Assembly (NCBI GenBank): GCA_937902805.1
Contig: CALEMB010000101.1
Span: forward strand, 1-16,465
DNA: 16,465 nucleotides
Direction of reading: 5' to 3'
Source of the DNA: an uncultured Bacteroidales bacterium
GTDB taxonomy: Bacteria; Bacteroidota; Bacteroidia; Bacteroidales; F082
Shown here: positions 6,913 to 14,168 of the stretch, in pieces
How the letters are laid out: every line of letters begins with the position of its first letter
Position numbering within the stretch: the stretch's first letter is position 1
Program-made: the position numbers and the translations under genes
The notes under the pieces: generated by a model
What the model was told of the DNA's origin: nothing
The model's input: only the letters and a program-made list of their open reading frames with translations
The model's database searches: none

Positions 6913-6920
6913 CAAAGATA
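6913..6920 (-). promoter_or_regulatory. Candidate rubrerythrin -7 box
   Basis: On the minus strand the sequence is TATCTTTG, matching TAnnTTTG. TTTG (6936-6933) and TTG (6940-6938) lie upstream, but at 12 and 17 bp spacing, shorter than the usual 19-21, so the -33 element is uncertain. Confidence 0.5.
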
Positions 6921-6990
6921 TACATTTTCTTTCAAATCAATATTGCGGAGGAAAAATATTATTTCAAAGAAAATGATAGAGTTTTTTTAG

Positions 6991-6998
6991 TATTTTTG
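6991..6998 (+). promoter_or_regulatory. Candidate -7 box for the nusB operon
   Basis: TATTTTTG matches TAnnTTTG and lies 31 bp before the nusB ATG, in the AT-rich divergent region shared with rubrerythrin. No clear -33 TTTG at standard spacing. Confidence 0.45.
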
Positions 6999-7029
6999 CA
7001 TTTTATTTTCATGCTAAACGACCAACCTT

Positions 7030-7983
7030 ATGTTGAATAGAAGATTTTTGAGAGTCAAGGCGTTGCAAGCCATCTATGCCTATCATCAGTCGGAGAGTTC
7101 CAATCTGCCCCAAGCCGAGCGTCAGCTGCTCGATAGGGTCGACGACCTTTATAAGCTTTTCGTGTACCAGCTGTCTTTCTGGGTGGAAATCAAGCGTTTT
7201 GCCGAACGCCGCATCGAGGAGAACAAGCAGAAGCATTTCCCGACCGAGGAAGACCTGAACCCCAACATGAAGTTCGTCAACAACAGGATTCTCGTGGCTT
7301 TGGACGACAACAAGCACCTGATGAAGCTGGAGGAACAATACAAAATCGACTGGACCGACTCTCGTGAGGACTTCATTCGCAAAATGTTTGTGAAGCTGAC
7401 GGAAACGCCAGAATACCAAGAGTATATGTCCAATGGGAAGGATTCTTTCTCCGACGACAAGCGTTTTTTGGTCACGGTGATTGAGACCTACATGCCGGAG
7501 AACGGGTTGCTTTACGACTATTATTCTGACCGTGATTTGTCGTTCACCAGCGACTACCAGTTGGCCATTTACCTGCTGTGGAAATTCATCAGCGAGCTGC
7601 CTGCCAACTTTGACGCGTCCAGCATGCTTCCGCCCGTCTATAAGTCGGAGGAAGAGGATAGGGAGTTCGTCACCAAGTTGTTTGAGAAGACTATCCTTCA
7701 TGCCGACGAATACATGGAAATGGTGAAAGACAACATTTCCAATTGGGATTATGAGCGTTTGGCCTTGATGGACAAGATTTTGATTTTCATGGCGATGACG
7801 GAGTTTTGTGAGTTCCATTCCATCCCCGTGAAGGTCACTATCAACGAGTACATTGAGATTTCGAAGTTCTATAGCACGCCTGAGAGTCGCCGCTTTGTCA
7901 ACGGCATGTTGGACCGCCTTTCCACCATGTTGAAGGAAGAAGGGAAGCTGGTGAAGACGGGCTTGGGGCTGGTGGACAAATAA
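7030..7983 (+). CDS. nusB: Transcription antitermination factor NusB
   Basis: A 317-aa protein whose last 120 residues match NusB, the factor that with NusE binds boxA RNA and promotes antitermination, chiefly on rRNA operons. Key segments are NRRFLRVKALQAIYAYHQ at the N-terminus (3-20) and WDYERLALMDKILIFMAMTEF with NEYIEISKFYSTPESRRFVNGMLD near the C-terminus. Enterobacterial NusB is about 140 aa. The extra charged helical region in the middle (roughly 60-190) is usual for Bacteroidota NusB. It heads an operon with porQ (56-bp gap), recF and a DUF721 gene. A 9-codon reading frame (7011-7040) overlaps its start and could couple translation, but is probably chance. Confidence 0.93.
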   Translation: MLNRRFLRVKALQAIYAYHQSESSNLPQAERQLLDRVDDLYKLFVYQLSFWVEIKRFAERRIEENKQKHFPTEEDLNPNMKFVNNRILVALDDNKHLMKLEEQYKIDWTDSREDFIRKMFVKLTETPEYQEYMSNGKDSFSDDKRFLVTVIETYMPENGLLYDYYSDRDLSFTSDYQLAIYLLWKFISELPANFDASSMLPPVYKSEEEDREFVTKLFEKTILHADEYMEMVKDNISNWDYERLALMDKILIFMAMTEFCEFHSIPVKVTINEYIEISKFYSTPESRRFVNGMLDRLSTMLKEEGKLVKTGLGLVDK

Positions 7984-8039
7984 GGTGGCGCTGCCACAAT
8001 ATAAAGCAACAGATTTCGTTATCTTGAAAATACGGAACT

Positions 8040-9089
8040 ATGAAGCGAACAAAATACATGATATTGGCTTTGGTGCTGTCAATCATTGCTTTGCAAGCCA
8101 ATGCGCAAGTGAGCAATGGCCTCTACCGCGCCTTGACCAATGCCCAATCGGCACGAGTGGCAGCCTTGGGCGACATGGTGCTGCCCATGCACGATGGCGA
8201 CTTGCAAACCGTACTCTTCAATCCGTCAAGCATTTGTCCGAGCATGAACAACCAGATTTCGCTGTCGTACGTCGGTGATTTCAAGTTGGGCACGCATTAC
8301 GGCATCGCGCAATACAGCCACACTTTCGACAAGATTGGCAGTTTTGCGGCCACGGTGCAATACAACAATTACGGCACGATGCAATACGCCTCTGAAAGCG
8401 GCACCACTGACGGTAGCACTTTCAATGCGTCTGACTATGTCGTCGTCCTCGGTTGGGGCCGCGAGCTTACTGACAAATGGAGCATCGGCGCCAATCTGAA
8501 ATATGTGGGTGTGCAATATGAATCCGGTCGTGCGGGTGCCTTGGGCGTTGATGTGGCCGCCACGTATTGGTCCTATTCCAACTGGGCTTTCACCCTTGCG
8601 GGTCGTAACATTGGCCGTCAGCTTTTCATCGTCAACATGCAGAATGACAAGAAATGGCTTCCGTTTACCCTTGATTTCACAGCTTCCAAGAAGTTAAATC
8701 ACCTGCCACTGACTATCATATTGGGTTACAGGGATATAACGCATTGGAACAAGATTTACGATGACCCGTTGCACCTGTATGATACTTACGATCCCATTAC
8801 GGGTGATTACACGACTCCTTCGAAGACGTCGCAATTCTTCACTAATCTGGGATGCCACTTTGTCATCGGTGGTGAACTTGAGATTGGCAAGAACCTGTTG
8901 CTTCGCGTTTCCTACAACTATGCCGACCATCATAACATGGACGTGCCACAGAAACGTACTTTGGTGGGCTTGTCGGCTGGCTTTGGCGTGAGAATCAAGG
9001 CGTTCCAAATCGATTATGCCTATTCGCGCAGCAATATCGTCGGCTCGCCGCATTTCCTGTCGCTCCGCCTGGATTTGAGCAAGTTCTGA
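8040..9089 (+). CDS. porQ: Type IX secretion system protein PorQ-like
   Basis: A 349-aa predicted outer-membrane beta-barrel with a Sec signal peptide (cleavage after ANA at 22). The mature start resembles PorV/PorQ proteins: a SARVAALGDM segment (about 37-46) followed by LFNPSSI (about 59-65), then alternating amphipathic strands with many aromatic residues and a final barrel strand ending LRLDLSKF. In the type IX secretion system, PorQ is an accessory outer-membrane protein related to PorV, which shuttles cargo with C-terminal sorting signals. The assignment rests on these motifs and length, and another PorV-superfamily member is possible. It lies 56 bp after nusB and ends 2 bp before recF. 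Confidence 0.75.
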   Translation: MKRTKYMILALVLSIIALQANAQVSNGLYRALTNAQSARVAALGDMVLPMHDGDLQTVLFNPSSICPSMNNQISLSYVGDFKLGTHYGIAQYSHTFDKIGSFAATVQYNNYGTMQYASESGTTDGSTFNASDYVVVLGWGRELTDKWSIGANLKYVGVQYESGRAGALGVDVAATYWSYSNWAFTLAGRNIGRQLFIVNMQNDKKWLPFTLDFTASKKLNHLPLTIILGYRDITHWNKIYDDPLHLYDTYDPITGDYTTPSKTSQFFTNLGCHFVIGGELEIGKNLLLRVSYNYADHHNMDVPQKRTLVGLSAGFGVRIKAFQIDYAYSRSNIVGSPHFLSLRLDLSKF

Positions 9090-9091
9090 CC

Positions 9092-10219
9092 ATGTATCTC
9101 CACGAACTGAAACTGGCGAATTTCAAGAACTGCGAAGCAGCCGACCTGCTGCTTTCGGAGAACGTCAACTGTTTCGTGGGCCTCAACGGAGCAGGAAAGA
9201 CCAACATCCTGGATTCCATTTATTACCTCTCATTTTGCAAGAGTTTTTTCAGCGCCACGGATAAGCAGAATATCCGTCATGGGCAGGATTTCTTTGCCAT
9301 ACACGGCGTGTATTCGCACGACGGAAAGGATGATGAGATGGTTTCGTGTGTGCAGAAAAGCGATGCCAAGAAGTCGTTCCGCTTTAACAAAAAGGAATAC
9401 GAACGCCTCAGCGACCACATCGGCAAGTTCCCTTTGGTGATGATTTCGCCCTACGACCGCGATCTCATCAACGAAGGCAGTGACCTGCGCCGCAAGTTCA
9501 TCGACGGCGTGATTTCGCAGTTCGACCCTTTGTATCTCAACGCGTTGCTGAAATACAACCGCGCCTTGCTGCAACGCAACATGCAGCTGAAACGGTTTGC
9601 CGAAAGCCGCACCTTCGACCGTGAGTTGCTCCGTCTTTGGGAAGACCAGCTGGCGCAGCATGCCGCCGACATCCACGGCAAGCGCAAGCAGTTTTTGGAG
9701 GACTTTCTGCCGATATTCCAGCATTACTATGAAATCGTCTCGGGCGGTACGGAAAAGGTCAATGTCGTGTATCAATCACGCTTGGACGAAAAACCGCTCA
9801 ACGAGTTGCTGGAGGAAAGCCTGATGCAGGACCGTTATTCGGGCTACACCAACGTGGGCATTCACAAGGACGATTTGGAGTTTGCCTTGGACGGCCATCC
9901 GTTGAAACGTTTCGGTTCGCAGGGGCAGCAAAAGTCGTTTGTGGTGTCGATTCGTTTGGCGCAGTTCGAGTTCAACTACCAAAAGATTGGCTACAAGCCC
10001 ATTTTGCTGTTGGACGACATCTTCGACAAGCTCGACGACCAGCGTGTGATGAAACTCGTTCGTTTGGTCGGTGACGAGCATTTCGGTCAGGTGTTTATCA
10101 CTGACACACAGCAGGGTAGGGTGGAGAAGTTATTTGAAAATACCAACATCGACCACAAGATTTTCGAGGTGGTGAAAGGCCAAGTTAGGGAGATAGGAGG
10201 TGGTGATGCTGTTCTCTGA
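9092..10219 (+). CDS. recF: DNA replication/repair protein RecF
   Basis: A 375-aa SMC-like ATPase that recognises gapped DNA and, with RecO and RecR, loads RecA. The Walker A motif is GLNGAGKT at 30-37, the ABC signature is at GSQGQQKS (275-282), and Walker B with catalytic acidic residues is LLLDD (D308, D309). Length is normal. The start follows the porQ stop by 2 bp and the end overlaps the DUF721 gene. The recF-DUF721 pairing recurs in many bacteria, often beside dnaA/dnaN; no such genes are seen here, so this copy lies away from the classical origin cluster. Confidence 0.96.
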   Translation: MYLHELKLANFKNCEAADLLLSENVNCFVGLNGAGKTNILDSIYYLSFCKSFFSATDKQNIRHGQDFFAIHGVYSHDGKDDEMVSCVQKSDAKKSFRFNKKEYERLSDHIGKFPLVMISPYDRDLINEGSDLRRKFIDGVISQFDPLYLNALLKYNRALLQRNMQLKRFAESRTFDRELLRLWEDQLAQHAADIHGKRKQFLEDFLPIFQHYYEIVSGGTEKVNVVYQSRLDEKPLNELLEESLMQDRYSGYTNVGIHKDDLEFALDGHPLKRFGSQGQQKSFVVSIRLAQFEFNYQKIGYKPILLLDDIFDKLDDQRVMKLVRLVGDEHFGQVFITDTQQGRVEKLFENTNIDHKIFEVVKGQVREIGGGDAVL

Positions 10220-10496
10220 CGTGATGCCGTTGAGCGAACTCATCAAGGAGTTTTATGAGCTTCACAAAGGGTCAGGCTATCTGGATGAGCAGAAAGCCAT
10301 ACAGTGTTGGCCGCAGGTGGTGGGGCAGTTCATTGCCACGCATACGATAGACTTATCCATTAAAAACGGTGTGCTCTATGTCCGTGTCGATTCCGATGCC
10401 TTGCGGAATGAACTTTCCTATTCCAAATCCTTGCTAATGAAGAACCTGAACGAGCGGGTGGGAAAGGAAGTGGTTGCTGAAATCGTGTTGAGCTGA
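10206..10496 (+). CDS. DUF721 (DciA-like) protein
   Basis: A 96-aa protein of the DUF721 family. Its distant member DciA loads or stimulates the replicative helicase DnaB in bacteria lacking DnaC. Recognisable features are the N-terminal helix (PLSELIKEFYE), the CWPQVVGQFIATHT segment and the KNGVLYVRVDSDALRNELSYSK strand-helix part. Placement directly after recF is the classic context. The ATG at 10206 was chosen because AGGAGG (10195-10200) lies 5 nt upstream; two GTG codons just before it and an ATG at 10224 are alternatives. It overlaps recF by 14 bp. Its stop and the stop of the opposing nuclease are one base apart, with no terminator between them. Confidence 0.8.
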   Translation: MLFSDVMPLSELIKEFYELHKGSGYLDEQKAIQCWPQVVGQFIATHTIDLSIKNGVLYVRVDSDALRNELSYSKSLLMKNLNERVGKEVVAEIVLS

Positions 10497-10497
10497 G

Positions 10498-13404
10498 CTA
10501 TTCCCTTTTGCAAATCATTTTAAATTCGCAATACCCACATTTCTTGTCGTCTTCGGCTTGAACGAAGGGGATTTCTGTGTCGAGCATTTCGCCTACAACT
10601 GCCTTTAGCATCGCTTCCATGTCGTGCATGAAGGTGTTGTCGTCAAGGAAAGTGTTGTCGGCATCGGTGTCGTTTCTCGTTGGGTTAGTTTTCGTCAGGC
10701 TGAATTCGATGTTATTGGCGTATTTCAATCCATGGATGGCGGCGGTGACTTGTTCGGGCGCGATGTTCGGATTTTCCTTGAGGTACATGTATTTGTAAAG
10801 CAGCAATTGTAAAGCTTTCTCAGGGATTTGCTTCAGGAAGTCGAGATCGGTTTCGCTTTGGTGATGAACGGGTACCTTTAGGTCGGAACTGTTGACATGG
10901 CCGGTCTTGTAGTCGATGACACGGATAAGGCTGCCGAATTGGTCGATGCGGTCGGTGCGACCTTTGAATAGACAATCACCGAAAGGTGTCGCCAAAATGG
11001 CTTTCAACTCGCCTTCTGTTTCAAGGATGGCCAAGTTGTTGTGTTCCAATTGCTTGGAAGTGTATTTTAAGTAGCTTTTCAGTTGCTGTTCAATGGTGAC
11101 ACGGTTCAAATAGTTGAAGCCCACATCGGGGAAGCCATTGGGGAATTTGTTGGCAATAGCTTCTGATAGCTTTTCCTGCCATTTGGGTTGTATCACATTG
11201 TCAAACAATACTTTGTCTATAATTTCCAGCTTGCCGTCATGGGGTAGGTAGTCAGCGAACAGCAGCTCCAACGTGTCATGGATGACCGTTCCGATGTCGT
11301 TGATACCTACATCTTCTTCAACGCTATTGTCTTCAATTTGGGCTATATAACGCAAGTAATACTTTAATGGACAGGTGATGTAGGTGGACAAGGCTGAAGG
11401 GGAGAGGCCTTTCTCCTCGATGAGGTAATGGAGACGGTCTAAAGCGTTGTCTTTCTGGGCACTGATGGCGGTAGTCTCAATAGAGGACTGAGCAACGCTA
11501 TTGAAGGTTTCTTCCTCAATCGTGATATTGGCGTTTTTGGCCAACTCGTTCTTGATTTGCAAGATGAAACGGCTGGCTTCACCGCCAAAGGTCTCGTCCA
11601 AATTGTTATAATATAAGTAGATGTTTTCTCCATTTTGTAGCAGGCGATAGAAGTGGTAAGCCACAACAGCTTGGCTTTCGGCATACCCAGGCAGACCGCA
11701 GGCATAGCGTATGAACTGGGGAATGAAACTGCCTTGGGGCTTGTCGGGTGGCAACATGCCTTCGTTAACGCTGAGTACATGTAGCCGCTTGAAGTCGAGA
11801 TTACGGGTTTCGAGCAATCCCATGATTTGCAGACCTTCGGTGTCGCTGCTGTTCAGTTTCACCGTTGCGTTTGAGGCCAAAAGCTTGTATAGAATTTCGA
11901 CGCTTTGTAGGTCTTTAATATACTTTGTGTTGTGTTCTACAATGGTGGTCAGGCGGCTGATGTGTTTTCCTGTCTCGCTGAGTTGGTTCAAAAGGAAATT
12001 CATCTTTTCTTTGTCGTCACGGCTCAACAGTATCTGCGAGACGAAAGCCAACAATACTCCAATGCTTTCAAGAATGGATTCATGTGTTTTCTTCCATGCC
12101 TCGGTCAAGATGATGCGTAAAAATGCTTGTATTTCAGGGATTTGAGCCAATTCTTCAAGGTCTTTCTCCTCGAAGATAAACTTGCCGGATTGCACGGCGT
12201 TGGTTTTCCAACGGTTAAAGGCGGTATTCTCGGCTTTGGGGAAGACAATCTTCACGATTTCGAGGTCCATGAGGTGGAGGATGGGCCAGAGGTACAAGCC
12301 TTCGGCCTTGCGTTCCGATCCATTGTCGTTGATGTTTCGTGAGATAGTCTTGAGCCTACATAGGGAGAAAACCTCTTTAATAAGCTGGTTGACAGGTGTT
12401 TTGAAAATGGGATAGCCCATCGAGACCTTGAAGCTATCATAGGTATTGTTGTTGGGAATGGCGTTGAGCACGGGAATTAGCAGGTGCTCGTCGGCTAGGA
12501 TGATAGCTTGGTTGCTGTCGCTGCTTTCTTGTAGCTTGGCTTGCAAGGCTTTGGCTTGCAGCGTGTTGCCGTTGGCACTGATGATGTGGATGGTCTTGGC
12601 CTCGCAGGAAAGCGCATCGGAAATGCCGTTTTCCAGCCATTTCGGTTGACGTTGCTTGTACTTGCGGGCGAAAAGACCTGCTTCGTTGTTCTCGTCGTCG
12701 ACATAATAGGCATCATAGTCGAAGATAACTTTGGCCTTGCCGTTTTTAATCAAGGTGTCAATGATGCGCTCTTCCGTGGTCGTCAAGGCGTTGAAGCCGG
12801 CGAAGAGGATGCGCTTGTCGCCAATTTTAGCCATCAAATCGGTCTCGGGCAGCTCCGACAAGTACTTGGTAATCATACCGTAATAGCCTTTGCCTTGTTC
12901 GGTCAGCCTGTCGCGCAACCTGAGGTAATAATCATGGAGCGAATGGAAAAATTGCAAGTATTTCTGCTCTTTTTCCTTGCTTTTCAGTGTGTCGAACTCC
13001 CATAGCCCCAACTTTTTATGCTCCAATACATAGTTGAACAGATTTTTCGCATCGATGCCATACTGATCAATTTCGTCAAAGTCTTTAGCCATCTGTGCCG
13101 CTTGGCTGCCGAAGACGCTAAGGTCGCTGTCTTGCTCTACATGCAGCTGTGCGTCAATGTCGATGAGTTCAAACAGCAGATCGACGTTGTCGGCAAGGGC
13201 GATGCCGCTCCATTGGGTGATGGCCTCTTGGATGGAGATGATTTGAGGCAGCCAGATGGTTTGTTGGCAGTTCTCCTTAAAGGCGTTACGCAAATAAAAA
13301 GCAGCGCGCTTGTTCGGGAAGACCACCGTCATCTCCTGCTTCGAAAGGTCGTAGTGGCTTTGGATGTGTTTTGCCAGCTTGGATATGAAGGAGTCGTGGC
13401 TCAT
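10498..13404 (-). CDS. AddB-like PD-(D/E)XK nuclease with degenerate helicase region
   Basis: A 968-aa protein similar in plan to AddB, the second subunit of AddAB helicase-nucleases that process double-strand breaks for RecA. The N-terminal 600 residues resemble a UvrD-type helicase without a clear Walker A. The nuclease domain follows: SALSTYITCPLKYYLRY with C678, GTVIHDTLE with H709, GRTDRID with D818, and VIDYKTG with D831 and K833. C678 together with C956, C959 and C965 (CGYCEFKMIC) would hold the [4Fe-4S] cluster that staples the nuclease domain in AddB. The AddA-like partner is not in this window. It is third in the operon, overlapping murU by ATGA. Assigning the addB symbol would require the partner gene. 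Confidence 0.85.
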   Translation of the reverse strand: MSHDSFISKLAKHIQSHYDLSKQEMTVVFPNKRAAFYLRNAFKENCQQTIWLPQIISIQEAITQWSGIALADNVDLLFELIDIDAQLHVEQDSDLSVFGSQAAQMAKDFDEIDQYGIDAKNLFNYVLEHKKLGLWEFDTLKSKEKEQKYLQFFHSLHDYYLRLRDRLTEQGKGYYGMITKYLSELPETDLMAKIGDKRILFAGFNALTTTEERIIDTLIKNGKAKVIFDYDAYYVDDENNEAGLFARKYKQRQPKWLENGISDALSCEAKTIHIISANGNTLQAKALQAKLQESSDSNQAIILADEHLLIPVLNAIPNNNTYDSFKVSMGYPIFKTPVNQLIKEVFSLCRLKTISRNINDNGSERKAEGLYLWPILHLMDLEIVKIVFPKAENTAFNRWKTNAVQSGKFIFEEKDLEELAQIPEIQAFLRIILTEAWKKTHESILESIGVLLAFVSQILLSRDDKEKMNFLLNQLSETGKHISRLTTIVEHNTKYIKDLQSVEILYKLLASNATVKLNSSDTEGLQIMGLLETRNLDFKRLHVLSVNEGMLPPDKPQGSFIPQFIRYACGLPGYAESQAVVAYHFYRLLQNGENIYLYYNNLDETFGGEASRFILQIKNELAKNANITIEEETFNSVAQSSIETTAISAQKDNALDRLHYLIEEKGLSPSALSTYITCPLKYYLRYIAQIEDNSVEEDVGINDIGTVIHDTLELLFADYLPHDGKLEIIDKVLFDNVIQPKWQEKLSEAIANKFPNGFPDVGFNYLNRVTIEQQLKSYLKYTSKQLEHNNLAILETEGELKAILATPFGDCLFKGRTDRIDQFGSLIRVIDYKTGHVNSSDLKVPVHHQSETDLDFLKQIPEKALQLLLYKYMYLKENPNIAPEQVTAAIHGLKYANNIEFSLTKTNPTRNDTDADNTFLDDNTFMHDMEAMLKAVVGEMLDTEIPFVQAEDDKKCGYCEFKMICKRE

Positions 13405-14168
13405 TTTGTAAGGTTGTTAAGGTAGCTTTCAGCGGCTAGTATTTGTTCGGGCTTGCCGAGGTCGAACCAATAATTGGGTTGTATGGACTTGGAAATGATG
13501 CGATTGTGCTTTGCCAGATGAAGATATAAATCTATGACGCTTCGGCGTTTGACATCGAACTCGGCAAACAAGTCGCTGCGGAAGAAATGCAGGCCACTGA
13601 AAGCCATCTCTTTATAGTTGAGGGCCGTTGAGCCTGTCGAAACGTCCGACGCGGATTCATCCACCCACTTAAACTGCCCTTCAGCTTTATTTGTCCATCC
13701 GACAAGCTGGTTCTCGTCATCAAACAATAGCTTCCTGTTGGTCTCCCTGCCTTGTGTCAGCAGCCAGGCGTCGTCGCCCGATGCCAGGAATTGCTGGCTC
13801 ATCTCGCCCAGGTTCTCGTCACTGATGATGTCTACATTATGCACCAACACGGCTTTTGAGTCCTTAAAAAGGGGAGAAGCCTTGATGATGCCGCCTCCTG
13901 TGTCCATCAGTTGGTTGCGCTCGTCGGAGATTTGGATGACAGCATCGAACCTGTTATGCGTCACAAAATCAATGATTTGTTCTCCAAAATGATGCACGTT
14001 GATGACTATGTGATAGAATCCATTGGCAATCAGGTTTTCGATGCAATGCTGCAACAAAGGCTTGCCATTGAGCTCGACTAATGCTTTGGGCTTGTCATGG
14101 GTCAGGGCTTGAAGCCTTGTGCCGAGACCTGCTGCCAAAATCATTGCGGTAGTATCGTGTGTCATCAT
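13401..14168 (-). CDS. murU: MurU-like sugar-1-phosphate nucleotidyltransferase
   Basis: A 255-aa nucleotidyltransferase of the GlmU-N/MurU type. It has the signature LAAGLGTRL at 11-19 with KPKAL at 26-30, the metal-binding HNVDIISD segment (D113), FSGLHFF and a C-terminal WFDLGKPEQI. MurU makes UDP-MurNAc from MurNAc 1-phosphate and UTP, the step after AmgK in peptidoglycan recycling. The upstream coupled AmgK-type kinase supports this function; by sequence alone a mannose- or glucose-1-phosphate nucleotidyltransferase is possible. It overlaps both neighbours by ATGA. A short loop (about 176-180, DVSTGST) is encoded by a repeat also found in the kinase gene. There are two possible starts, ATGATG; the first is used. 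Confidence 0.78.
   Translation of the reverse strand: MMTHDTTAMILAAGLGTRLQALTHDKPKALVELNGKPLLQHCIENLIANGFYHIVINVHHFGEQIIDFVTHNRFDAVIQISDERNQLMDTGGGIIKASPLFKDSKAVLVHNVDIISDENLGEMSQQFLASGDDAWLLTQGRETNRKLLFDDENQLVGWTNKAEGQFKWVDESASDVSTGSTALNYKEMAFSGLHFFRSDLFAEFDVKRRSVIDLYLHLAKHNRIISKSIQPNYWFDLGKPEQILAAESYLNNLTK
13629..13641. repeat. GAGCCTGTCGAA repeat copy inside murU
   Basis: The 13-bp sequence TGAGCCTGTCGAA is identical to 15332-15344 inside the kinase gene. Both copies are read in the same frame and orientation (TCG ACA GGC TCA, Ser-Thr-Gly-Ser). It lies in a loop just before the conserved FSGLH strand. Confidence 0.6.

Noticed and set aside
7011..7040. Nine-codon frame overlapping the nusB start
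   Set aside because: Too short to tell from chance, with no ribosome-binding site or attenuator structure; noted only as possible coupling.
7009..7818. 269-codon open frame antisense to nusB
   Set aside because: It has no domain, and NusB motifs on the plus strand are unambiguous. Such frames arise from codon bias in the sense gene.
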